Positions 26,484 through 38,180 of a stretch of DNA of 64,000 nucleotides are shown piece after piece. The stretch spans positions 361,212 through 425,211 of the forward strand of contig MNCI01026473.1 in NCBI GenBank assembly GCA_015680685.1, in the 5' to 3' direction. Within the stretch, counting starts at the first letter, position 1. Each line of letters starts with the position of its first letter. This DNA comes from Gnetum montanum. Lineage: Eukaryota > Streptophyta > Gnetopsida > Gnetales > Gnetaceae. Below the pieces are notes generated by a model. The model was given only the letters and a program-made list of their open reading frames with translations, had not been told where the DNA came from and made no database searches. The position numbers and the translations under genes are program-made.

Positions 26484-29048
26484 ATGCTTACACATGTTGT
26501 GACCAACTGGATCAAGGCTGGGTCTCTTCCCCGAAAATTGACAGATCCGAGAAGCCCCCTAATCTATCTTCAGGTGACTGGGAACGAGCCGTGCAAAGCT
26601 CTTCTAGACTCAGGGTCAAGGGTTAATCTAATCTCTCATGATATGTACAAGAATTGGAACCTGCCCCCGCTAAAGAAGAGCAACATCTAGCTCGAGCTAG
26701 CAAATCAATCCATCACCGTTCCTTTGGGTTTAGTGGAGGACATTGTGACCACCATCTGTGGGTGGTCCTACCCTACTGACTTCCTGGTCATTTATGTTAA
26801 AAACTGTAAGGGGAACTTCCCAATCATCATGGGAAGAGCCTGGCTAAGCACAGTGGATGCACAACTAGGACTCCGAGATCTGTCCCTGGAAATTTCACAG
26901 GAAAATCCTTTCAAGAAGATCAAGAAGAAAAGAGTTCCATGCATCGCATACAGTGACTCAGGTTGCAACTGTGTGCAGCAGCTATGGTCCGTTAAGCAGA
27001 CATCCATTCAAGCATGCAGTCGGTGTACCGAGAAATCACAAATTCAACAATGCCTGTACATAGCAGCCACTACCCAAGAAGGCACCCAGTGGCTGACAGC
27101 TAATCTTACTAGTAGCATAATCTTCATGGAACCATCTGAGGGGCTAGTGTAAGCCTATTTTGACAGCATGGATGTGATGGAGGATATTCATCGACAAACC
27201 TCCATCGTTGATGACTTTGATGACTAGGGAAAGCTAGAGATCCTTGAGCGCTTCAAGCAAGAGCCCCTTGAATTAAAATCTCTACTAGCTCATTTAGAGT
27301 ATGCATTCTTGCAAAATGGTAAGCCGATGATTATCAACACTGCCCTTGCTCCTGAACAGAAAAAGAAGTTGCTGGTGATGGTAAACAAGTGGGTTGCTGC
27401 ATTCGCGTGGTCCTATTCTAAGCTGGCTGGAGTTGATCCTAGGATCTGCTAGCACCGGGTATATCTTGACCCTTCCATGAAGCCACGGCAACAGCCACAA
27501 AGACGGTTGAATCCCAAGTTGAAGCAAATAGTAAAGGAGGAAATTGAACAACTGCTTAAGGCGAGATTCATCTATTCAGTTGCCGATAGCAAATGGGTTA
27601 GCCCACTCGTTATTGTACCCAAGAAAGATGGTAAGTGGAGGGTCTGTATCGATTTCCGGTTGCTCAATATGGCAACGTTCAAGGACCACTTCCCGCTCCC
27701 ATTTGTGGACCAGGTGTTGGACACAATCGCAAGACACCAGTATTATAGCTTTTTGGATGGTTATAGTGGTTATAACCAGATTCAAATCGCACCAAAGTAC
27801 TAGGCCAAAACTACTTTCACGAGTCCATGGGGGACTTTGCATATAAGAAGATGCCCTTTGGCCTATGCAATGCGCCTACGACATTCCAACGCCTTGTCTT
27901 GAGCATCTTCTAGCAACAAATCGGTAATGGTGTAGAAGTCTTCATGGATGACTTATCCACCTATGGTGCCACGTTCAAGCAAGCATTGGACTGCCTAGAG
28001 CAAGTTCTAAAGAGGTGTATAGACACCAATCTGCAGCTCAACTGGCAAAAGAGCCATCTGATGGTCCAAGAGGGCATAGTGTTGGGGCATCTCATTTCAT
28101 CAACAGGGATCAGTGTAGACCCTGAAAAGATCAAGGTCATCCAAGGAATTACCCACCAACCAAGTACTGTCAAAGATGTGCGGTCATTCCTTGGGCACAC
28201 TGGTTACTATCGATGCTTCGTTGAACACTTCTCAAAGATAGCCCGACCGTTGGTAAAGCTTACAAAGAAGGACGCTTCGTTTGTCTGGACCAAGGAATGC
28301 GAGTCCGCATTCCAAGAGCTAAAGCAGAAACTCGTAGAAGCTCTGGTTCTACGGGCACTTGATTGGTCCAGACCCTTCCATATTATGACAGATGCCTCCA
28401 ACTACGCTTTGGGAGCCGTGCTTACATAGTGCGACGATCAAAAATGTCCGTATTATATCCACTGTGCAAGCTGTAGCATTGTGGGTGCACAACTGAACTA
28501 CACCACCACCGAGAAAGAATTGATGGCGGTGGCGTTCACATTGGATAAGTTCCGGCACTATGTGCTCGAATATGAGGTGTTTGTGCACACAGACCACAGT
28601 GCTATCCGGTTCCTGATGAACAAACCAACGGTAAGCCCCCACATAATCCGGTGGCTGGTGATTCTTCAAGAGTTTGATCTGACCATGGTAGACAGAAAAG
28701 GGTTCGAGAATGTGGTCGCTGACCATTTGTCTTGGTTACGATGGGATAACGTAGAAGAGGAGGAGCCTTTATACGATCAATTTCCAGATGAACTCCTCTT
28801 CACAGGTGCCGTTGATCCCCAAGCATCCAAGGAATCTCCTTGGTTCAACCACATCCTTACCTACCTTACAACACAGGAGTTGCCAAAAGAATGGAACCAT
28901 CGGCAGAAACAATGGTTTCTCCATAAGGCCAAGCATTTCATGGAAATCAATGGCCACCTCTACAAGGTGTGTGTAGACGACTTGGTCCGATGGTGTGTCC
29001 CTGATGCTGATACACTGCGCGTCCTCCAAGACCCCACCTTAGCAGGAT
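26484..29048 (+). pseudogene. Pol of element D: protease, RT, RNase H, truncated integrase
   Basis: The protease keeps an intact LLDSGSRVNLIS (near 26605). RT from about 27480 shows VCIDFRLLN, LDGYSGYNQI, MPFGLCNAPTTFQR and the catalytic FMDD at 27941-27952. RNase H (about 28387-28740) shows TDASNYALGA, TTEKELMAVAF and HTDHSAIRFL. Integrase ends within its N-terminal region at 29048. In-frame TAG codons at 27452, 27801, 27910 and 28427 sit at conserved glutamine positions, and one at 27227 replaces tryptophan. It has a frameshift near 27830 and is nonfunctional. Confidence 0.8.
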
Positions 29049-30552
29049 GAGCATCGAGCCTTTAAGTGATAATCTTTATCCTTTAGTAATAAATGAAAAA
29101 TTTCTATAATGCTTATGCAAAGGGTAAGGACTAATCCTTTTTTTATTGCAATGGGAAGGTTCTTCAAGATTGGTTGTAAGGATAAAAACATAGAAAGGCA
29201 TCCTAAAACATTTGGGGATTTCATTTTCAAAATCTCTCATTTATATTGATGATATGATGTACTTCAAAATTTTTAATTATTAATTATTATTTTTGGATTT
29301 CTACAAATTAACTCATTTGTATTTATTAACATTCAATTTTTTCCTTACATATTCACAAAAAATTATTGGTTAATGTAGCATTGCATTTGAAACTAGTGCT
29401 ACATCATGAGTAAAGATTAAAGGTTATATCAATGATTAATTTTTAAATATTTGTTTAATCCACTTTTGTAATTAATCAATAAAAATATGGAATAATTTTA
29501 GTAATAAGAGATAACCTTTCTTAGTCCCATGTTGTTAGAATACTTATAATAATTTGTGGTTTGTTTATCTCTCTTAATTAAAATGAGGTGTAAGTTTAAT
29601 GATAAGAGTTTTGGCATGGAAAACCCAAGTGGTTCGATTCATCCAAGAGAGTTTGAACTTAGTTTTAAATATTGATTCTCTATGTAATTCATGAACAACA
29701 TTTGAGTTGTGGGAGGTAGGAAAGGTGAATTATTAGAACCAATGGAAAATTGGTGGTTCTTTCTCTTTAGTTTGTTGTTGTTGTCTGTTCAAGTTTTGTA
29801 GGACTTTGCCCTCCACCTCTTTATTAGATTTCATGGATGTTCTGAACCTAGCTCTTGTATCGCTTTAATGGACAAATAGCCCAACACTTGATACCTGCTA
29901 CTGCCCATAGTCCATAAAACCTAGTGGTGAACCATTGATCAATCATTAACGATGGGTGGACACCTTGCTCAGCTTGTACTTGAGTTAAAACCTTCAATCT
30001 CACTAATTAATAAGGGTTTTAATTCTATCGTGTGTTAGGTTATGATCATTTTTCTTTTTTTCTTTTTAATTTTGCTTTTTGTTTTTTCTAGAGTTTGAAA
30101 AGATTGTTGGAACTTAAACTTACATAGCTAAAACTATGGTAAACAGAATATGAATATGGCATAAATGTGACTTGAACTTGAACCTTTTGATTCATAAAAC
30201 TTGTGAAACAATGAAATAATCAACTAAAACATATCCCTTTTTTCAAAGTAAAATTTACAAGTACCAAATTTAATTTTTATCCTTCTAAATTTCAGAAATG
30301 GATTCCCACTGCTCCGTAGAATTCTAAACCATTATGATTAACTTTTGGAGTAAAAAGACTATACCATTCGAGATTAAAATCCACAAGGTAGGACCTTAAG
30401 GGTTCCGATGATTTTGGTGCATGGGCGGTCGGAATGAAACCCACGAACTCCCCTCATGCGGATTCCTAATATTTTTTATTTATAAATTTATCTTATTTTA
30501 AGCCAGGAAAAAATAAATTGTCACATTCCGCGCAATAGAGCACGACAGAGGA
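29049..30552. other. AT-rich intergenic DNA
   Basis: No gene is supported. It includes a possible SINE-like segment at 29588-29650. The 3' LTR expected for the upstream retroelements is absent. Confidence 0.6.
29588..29650 (+). repeat. Possible SINE-like segment with B-box-like motif
   Basis: It contains TTTTGGCATGGAAAACCCAA followed by GGTTCGATTC, a near-perfect RNA polymerase III B box. A related arrangement lies at 56845-56905. No poly(A) tail or target duplication was established. Confidence 0.3.
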
Positions 30553-30605
30553 CTAACCACAACAATACGGGGACAAGGGGGATATTGGTGAAAAAACAGA
30601 ACAAG

Positions 30606-30642
<37 letters not shown>
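30606..30642. repeat. Poly(A) tract, 37 bp
   Basis: An uninterrupted A run upstream of the SUA-like gene. It could be the tail of an old retroposon or a slippage tract. Confidence 0.95.
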
Positions 30643-30643
<1 letters not shown>

Positions 30644-30840
30644 GAAAAGGGCTGCTTCCCTGCAATATACGGTGGTATAACTATATTAAATTCGGAGATG
30701 GATGGAGCAGCAGCAGCAGCAGCAGTATTAGCAGTAGCGGAAGCCCTGCATTTTAAAACAAAATCGATTTTTCTGCTTCTTTTAAGTACCGAATCGCAAA
30801 CTGCAGCTTGCACAGGCATCTTTGCTTGAAGAGAATCCAT
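30643..30840 (-). CDS. Unidentified ORF divergent to the SUA-like gene (doubtful)
   Basis: From an ATG at 30840-30838 the minus strand is open for about 66 codons before it enters the poly(T) tract, after which the reading is low complexity. It begins MDSLQAKMPVQAAV and is rich in Ser, Ala, Lys and Arg and poor in acidic residues, which resembles a plastid transit peptide. It contains an alanine run encoded by a GCA/TGC repeat (30707-30725). I recognise no family and see no downstream exons. It may equally be chance coding in the SUA-like promoter and 5' UTR. Confidence 0.15.
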
Positions 30841-32691
30841 TACAGATTGGCTTTGTTCTCAATCCAGCCGCAATCAGGTGCAGGTGCAGCCTCTAATTTT
30901 AATTGCAATCGTAAGCAGATTAGATTTTCCACATGGCGCTGTATGTATGTATGTGTGTAGCGTATTGCTTTGAAGGAGTGTAGTTTATTTTTCCTTCCGG
31001 CGTTTGCTATTTTCGTCTCGCTAATCAGCCTGCACGGGATCAGCCATAATGGCTTTTATTTTGTGGGTATGCGATTTTTTTAATCATTTAAAACCATTGT
31101 CGTAGATGTCACTTTCGCTTCATACCTGCATTCGCAGGCCTTTATTTATCGGTTTTTCTTGATCCTCGTTAAAAATCATTTTTTCCTGCATTCTATGAGG
31201 CAAAGGCATGCCCTAGAATCAATGCGAAAGGGCGTATTTGAAAATAAAGAGCTTTGTATTGACTGAATGACTATTAAAGTCTCATTATTTGGCAAGTTTG
31301 TTATTGCATTTTCTTTTATTTTGAGGGAATATAAATCTGGAGCTGTTAAGGTCTTCTTAGGTCTGTTGACCGAAAGGGGTGTTTTTGTGGGGGCACAATA
31401 CATAGATAGGATTGTTTCTTGGTATCAATTTCCAAAGCGAAATGCCTGTTTCTTTTTAATATCATTACATATTTACAAGAAGCAGTGTCTACATTATCAT
31501 CATCTTCATCATAGCCTTATCCTACCAAGCAGAGTCTACATTTTGAGGAAAAAACATGGCATGTTTGGTTGCATTTCTACGTGGTGCATTCATATTTTCG
31601 ATATACAAATTCTGTTATTCTGATGTTTGAAAGGAATTGTCCAATTCAATTGGCTGTCTCTCCTGATTTTTTTTTTCTGAAACCATACAATTAAGAAGCA
31701 AACACTCCAATTATTTTGGACAGGTGATTGAAACCAATATATGAAAGCCAAGAAACAAGTAAAACAACTATTTTATTGTCACTCCAAGAATGCTCTGCTT
31801 TACACCTTCATAAAATTGACAACCTTGGATGAGAAATCTGAATCTGAGAAATCAAAGACAGCAAACACAATTAACCAGAGGATATTGGCCTTTCTTAAGT
31901 GATGTAAAATATGAACACAAGATGAAAGGAAGGTGGGCATGCATAGTTTCTGTCAAGTGAATTTTAAGGCAAATTTGAGTCTCTGTATCTTAGTATGTTC
32001 TTCGAATGATATTGTTAAATATACAGCTCCTAACAATGTTGGTAGAAAAGCAAACTGGTTGTATAATCTCTTCTTGATTCATTGGTTCTAAATGCTCTTA
32101 CATGTGAAGAGGTTAGGATAATTAGACTTGAAATTTACTAACATGTGCTGTTTCAAAGTTAATTTTTATCATTTGACATTGAGTTCCTGTTCATAGTTCA
32201 TCTCGTCTTCTTCCTGTTACATCTTCTACTGCAAAGACAGTGGAATATCAAACAAATGGCTTAATTTTGATGTGGCAATGCCTGTTTCATGATTTTTTTT
32301 TTGGAAACTGTAAGAGTACTGCTTACTGGACTGTTTATGCATTCTGTGGTATCAGAAGAAAATACACTATGTTTGCATTGAGAGCTATTCAACTTCTTAC
32401 ATTGGTGTGCTAGTTCTTGGACTGTAGATGTCTTCATTTGATATGGAATGCATCATATAGATCCCTAAGTTGGTTTCTGTTTTTGAGATATATTTAAGCG
32501 ATGAAGTTCAGCGAAGAAATCTATCTTTCAGGATCCAATAACCATGACCCAGTCAGCCTGCATGCTATTAACAACATTGGTGTAATAATATGTTTGTGCA
32601 TCCATTACAGGATAGGATTGAGACTCAGTCTGTACCTGAAGTTTGCTGAAGATCAAGAGCTTTAACAATTTTACAGAGGATAAACCACATA
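30841..32691 (+). promoter_or_regulatory. Probable 5' UTR exon and long 5' UTR intron of the SUA-like gene
   Basis: A good donor (ATC followed by GTAAGC at 30911) lies in GC-richer sequence, and a good acceptor (TTTTACAG at 32669-32676) lies 15 bp before the start codon. This suggests an untranslated first exon ending at 30910 and an intron of about 1.77 kb. The exon assignment is inference. Otherwise no gene is seen in this stretch. Confidence 0.45.
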
Positions 32692-35600
32692 ATGGATCCC
32701 GGGCGCTATGTACTACAGCAAGGATGGGATTCTAACAGCGTATGACACCCATTAATTGATTATGGTTTTCTCCTTAGTACCCCACTGGGGTAATTTCTCA
32801 GACAGTTGGATCATGTGAATTTACACCATAATTACATCCATCATCCTAATAAGGATGTTATCCCTGCATCCATTGAAGATATGGATATCGATTTCTCTAC
32901 AGAGACAGCTCTGTTAATGCTGGTCGCTGACTTTCCTTATTCTGTTGGATGGACAGGCTTTGGAGGGCTTTGGTGGTGTCCGTGATACAGAATACAGGTG
33001 AAAGCTTTGATTCTGCTGTTTATCAGTAATACAATGAATTATTGTTGTTACATTTACCAAAGGAAATTTTATCATGCTCTAGCTAAACTAGTTAATTTTT
33101 TAATGAAAATTTTTGCGTTTTAAAACATTTTTGCATCCATATCTTGAATACCTATACAGATAATTGTGATTTTTGCGAAAGTTATTTTAAATATAATGTT
33201 ATTTTCTGTGACAATTGGCAATGAGATTATGTTATCTTTTTCTTGAATTATTTCTGTGGCAGGATTGGTGGGTTGTATGGAGGAAGAAGGTATTTAGATG
33301 AAGCATTTCCCCGGGACCCTGTCTATTCCAGAGGGAGCTTTAATCGAGAGTTATTAGAAAGAGAGCATTATCCTCCAGGGCCCCCACCTGTTCATGGAAT
33401 TTGGACTTCTGAGATAAGGAGGAGGAGCATACATGATGAAATTCCATTGTTAAGAGATACACGAAGACGAGAAAAGCCCCTGTACCTTGATAGTTTCCAT
33501 GAGGCTGACAAGTTCAGGGATGCTAACAGGTATAGGGAGGTTGAAAGTTTACATGCAGTAGATAAGTTTCGGGGAGCAGATAGTTACAGAGACCTTGATA
33601 ACTATGGTGATTATGTTGTGGACAGAGGTTTTCGTTTTGGTGGTCATGACCATGAAAGTTTTGATGCTGGTGAATATGATTACAGGCACAAGTTAGTTCA
33701 ATCAAATCGAGGTGAAAGTTGTGAAAGGGATTATGATCCTTCCAGATATGTTGATTATGATTCTGATCGTGATAGAAGCAGAAGGGAGAGTAATCTACGT
33801 AGGCGTGATAGTGAAAGAGAGAAAAGAGCTTCTACCAAAGATCGCAATCAGACACCTGAGAAGAGGCGACACAAACGGTCCCGATCACGTGGTTATGATG
33901 ATCATCCAAAGTCACACTCACCTCGGGAACGTATTCATGGTCGAGGACACAAGGAAGGAAATCATGATGAGGGTCCTCGTGAGTCTAAAGACAATAAAAG
34001 AACAGATTGGGATGACAAACGTCGTCAAGATCATACACCAGTGGTAATCTCTAATTTTAAGTTTAGATTCTTTTATCAAATTTATAAGTTAATATTTTTT
34101 TCCTGGGTTTTCCATGGTATTTTATGACATTTACAGTTATGTTTGATGATGGTAACAGCAAAAATAGAAATAAAAATAATAAAAGAAGACATGACGGTAC
34201 CAAACAACTGATTACCGTATTTACTTGTACAACTCACAGGCACCATCGGCCACTTTGGTTGTTAAAGGCTTATCACAGAAAACAATGGAGGATGATTTAT
34301 ATCAAGCCTTGGTATGATTCTTTTGAGTTGTTGCTTTTACAATTTATTTAATTGACAATTTGCTTAGGCAACCCCATTTTGTTGGGACAAGGCTAGGATG
34401 ATGATGATGATTTAATTGACAAGTTGCTTGTTTATTTTCTTGATTGACATGAAAAGTTTGATTTGTCTTAATAGTTGTTTGTAAATTGACTTTTTATAGG
34501 CACAGTGGGGCCCGTTACGTCATGTCCGTGTTATTAAAGAGAGGAATTCAGGAATTTCCAGGGGTTTTGCTTTCATTGATTTCCCATCCGTTGTAAGTAT
34601 GGACATTGTTACTCTCTATATTTTGCTTGCTGTGTGCTAGTTGAAGAATTTTAATGACACGATGATGTCTCTTTTTTAACTTTTACTGTCTATTGTAGGA
34701 GGCAGCTCGCAAAATGATGGAAGGCATTGGAGATGATGGCCTAGTTGTTGATGGTCGAAGACTTTTCTTTGAATATAGGTGAGTCCTAAAGGCTCTTTGT
34801 CGTGTAAACAACTTATGATTCAATTAACATTTAACGTTTTATTTTAATTTATATACTTATTTGTATTTTGTATAAGATATTTTCCATGATAATCAAAAAC
34901 TGAAACCAAATCTGAAGTGGATTATTACGTCCCCATAGAGGCCTTAGGGATCCATTGAACAGAATTCAGTTTCAATCCTTTGTTTCAACAGTTCAAGTAT
35001 GTCTCATTGTAACCTGTTGAGGTTGAACCTGTAATTGCAGGGTAACAACTACAAGCTTTTACCAACAAACTATGGTTGATGAGCAAGGCATTGTTTGTCA
35101 ATGTGAATTAAAGGCCAATAGTGTTTCCAAATTTTCAAATGTAATTTTTGAATGAGAGTTAATGATTGGTTTGGTATTTGGTTATGGTTGCATTTTGGTT
35201 TATCAACATTTTGCTTGCCTGTTACAACTGCGCCTGATCTCAGCAAGATTTTGACAAACCATTATAAATTATGGAAACATGTAAAAAGGATTAAAATGCC
35301 TATACATAATATAATTATCTTCATATGTTTCATTTTATATCGTCATCCACCCTTTTCAGTTGCAGTGAATTTTTTTAAAATTTTTTTTAGCAACTTGAAT
35401 ATGCTTTAATATTGACATTTAATGCATTTGATGCATGCATTTCACAGTAGCAAGCCAACAGGAGGAGTAGCAGCAGTAAGTGAAAATGCAAACAAGGGAT
35501 CAACTCACCATGGTGGTAAAAGCAATGTTCCAGTAGCAGATTGGATGTGCACAGTTTGTGGTTGTGTTAATTTTGCTCGACGGGTGTCATGTTTTCAGGT

Positions 35601-38180
35601 ATCAACCTTTTATAAAATTATTTACATATTGTAGCTGAGATTCAAAATTTGAGAACGTAATATAACAAGATGTTTTTTGTTTTCTTTCACTATTCAGTGC
35701 AACGAAAACAAAACTGATGATGCTCCCGCAGCAGATGTAGCTGCTTCTAATCCAACATTGTCTGGCAAAAAAGGATCGGAAGCTGGTCAGTGCAGAAATT
35801 TCCTGCAATGCTTAAGACTATATCTCTGCTTGAAACCCTTATCTTATAACCCAAGTATGGTAGTAATTGTTTTTTTTCGTTTGTCCTTCCAGGACCAACC
35901 CATGTCTTGGTTGTTCGTGGGCTAGATGAGCATGCTGATGAAGAAATGTTGCATTATGAATTTTCGAAGCATGCACCGCTCAAGGTAGACGCTTTGTGGT
36001 AATTGTATAGTTGATTACGTATTTTTTTCTCTTTATTTACATGCCTTGCAGAAAGTAATTGTATATTTTTTGAAATCTTTTTTTCCCCTTATGAGATGAA
36101 ACCATATTTTTTGCAGGACCTTCGACTTGTTCGTGATAAATTTACTCATGTGTCAAGAGGATTTGCATTTATCCATTTCCATTCAGTAATGACGGATTGT
36201 TGTTTTGCAAGTCCAGTATATTATTTTCATTACTAATGTTAAAAAGTTTATTGCTTATTATTATTTTCACATTTGCCGTCTAAGGTGGAGGATGCAACAA
36301 AGGCCTTGGAATCAACAAATGGAAAACCATTGGAAAAGAATGGGCAGGTGTTAAGAGTAGCCTATGCAAAGAGCATACATGGACCGAGCTCTAGTGCTCT
36401 TCCATCTCAATCCAATAGTCTTGCAGCTGCTGCAATTGAAGCAGCAGCTTTTGCTCAGCAGGTTTGTTGTACTGTTTCCCAGTATGTTATTTTTAAGAGG
36501 ATGATCATTTTCATGTTGTGGATATATCGTCTTCAGTAACCGCCCAAAACTGTTAGGCTTATGAAATCTTTTTTCAGGGCTCATTTTCAGACATGTGCAG
36601 TGTTTGCTTATTATGAAAGGAAGTTTAAATTCCCGATGTTTCTTTCATGCAAAGAGTCTTCTAATTTTTTTTTAAAAAACTGCGCTTGCAGTATGACTCT
36701 GTTGGATGGGCGCCTAAAGAATATAACCCAGATGATAAACAGCAACATGAGGGTGCAAATGGGGTATCAGAAAATCTGCAAGAAAATGCAGATGATATCA
36801 AGTCATCTACTGTAGCTTCTCAATCAGCTGCTCTGTCTGGATTTGTCTGGGATGAAGCATCTGGTTATTATTATGATGCAGCATCAGGGTTCTACTATGA
36901 TGGCCACAGTGGTATCTTCTTCGCACTCTTATTTATGATTCGATTGTTCTGTCGTACTCTCCATTCTTAACATGAAACATGCTAACATTTTCAATAACAT
37001 GCTTTAGGTCTGTATTATGATGGTAACAATGGCACATGGTATTCCTATGACCAAGATACTCACCAGTATGTGCCCTACGTAGTTCAAGCATCTGGTGAGA
37101 GTAATAACAATAATCTTGCAAATAACCAGGGAAAAGGTGCTGACGGTTCAACAAGCAGGAAATCAGTAATCTCTGCTCCTGCATCAACCATATCTCTTAC
37201 TTACACCGAATCATCAGAGAAGAAACATTCATTGGCAGATTCAGTTCAAACAGCAGAGAAGAAAGAGAGGGAGAAAGCAAAGGAAATTAAGTTAGCATCT
37301 AAGAATAGCATATTAGCTAGTAAGAAGAAAATGAATACTGTCCTAAACAAATGGAAGCAACGCAATCATGAAGGACAGGCTGCCCGTGTTGTGTTAGATG
37401 ATGTCACAACATCTTCAGAAGACAAACTTGCATCTATCAATGTCAATTCATCTTCCAAGAGTTCAGCTATGCCAAGGGTTAGATCTGAGACAACGAATTC
37501 TTCAAGTCAGGGTTTACAATCCTTGGGATCAAGTGTTGGAAATCCTTCTGGTAGCACTTATGTCCCTCCCCAAAATTTTACAATGCCAAAGTCGGTGCCG
37601 GTCAGTAATAGCGTTGGGGGTACAATCAGAGGTGTAATCAGGGAGTCAACAAGATTGAGAACTGATCAAGGTGCTTCATCTTCCACAGGAGCAGCAGCAG
37701 CATCATCATTGCCTCAATCTGCAGGTGCTGCATCCAGTGGTGTCTCTGAATGCAGTATACTTTCTGGTCCATCTAAAATGGACATCACTGTTTCCACTCC
37801 ATTCAAGACGGATCCTTCTGTTTTAGGGTCATATGCAGCCCCCTCTGTTGGAACAAAGCGTAGGTTTTCAGAAACTCCGCAGACAGGATATAGAGCAGTA
37901 GAGAGGCGCAGTGTCTATGGATCAACTACTGCTGTGGACTCTGGTACAGATCCGGAGCTTCAAGGATCGGTATGATCTTTTTCAAGACTTATGTAATTTT
38001 ATTCCGATGAATATGACGTTTCCTGATTTCTTTCAAACCTTGTGACAGTAGGATGGAGATAGAGCTGGTCTCGGTAGCCAGTCGGACAAGAGGTCTGATC
38101 CTCCGTATCAGACATACGGAGACAGCTACCGCAGTGGCATACAAAAGAAGGCTCTTGCTAGATTCCATGAAATGAAATAG
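32692..38180 (+). CDS. SUA: SUA/RBM5-like RNA-binding splicing regulator (RRM-ZnF-RRM-OCRE), 14 coding exons
   Basis: Coding exons are 32692-32739, 32957-32997, 33263-34043, 34240-34311, 34500-34592, 34699-34778, 35448-35598, 35698-35785, 35893-35984, 36117-36185, 36285-36461, 36692-36911, 37008-37969 and 38052-38180. All fit GT-AG and one frame, giving 1000 aa. Domains: an Arg/Asp/Ser-rich N-terminus; RRM1 (about 291-371, LVVKGL and SRGFAFIDF); a RanBP2-type zinc finger (W404, C406, C409, C420, C423); RRM2 (about 452-535, LVVRGL and SRGFAFIHF); an OCRE domain (about 613-665, repeated YYYD, FYYD, LYYD, WYSYD); a Lys/Glu helix and a Ser-rich stretch. Plant SUA (suppressor of abi3-5) and animal RBM5/RBM10 are nuclear spliceosome-associated regulators of splice choice. 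SUA acts on a cryptic ABI3 intron. The usual C-terminal G-patch is reduced to its end (RAGLGSQ) before the conserved KKALARF tail. The last acceptor is CAGTAG, and only the TAG site keeps the frame open. Confidence 0.93.

Larger units (their letters stand above)
24153..29048 (+). mobile_element. Athila-type element D, lacking both LTRs, fused behind element C
   Basis: It begins inside gag (RSIVLPPDQA) and proceeds through gag, protease, RT and RNase H, then stops in the N-terminal part of integrase (LRVLQDPT, about 29040). It is from a clearly more diverged subfamily than C, with higher GC. Neither a 5' LTR or primer site nor a 3' LTR is present. Confidence 0.8.

Noticed and set aside
33523-33705. 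A minus-strand His-rich ORF within the SUA-like gene
   Set aside because: It is the antisense of the Asp/Tyr/Arg-rich repeats of exon 3, so its composition follows from the real gene.
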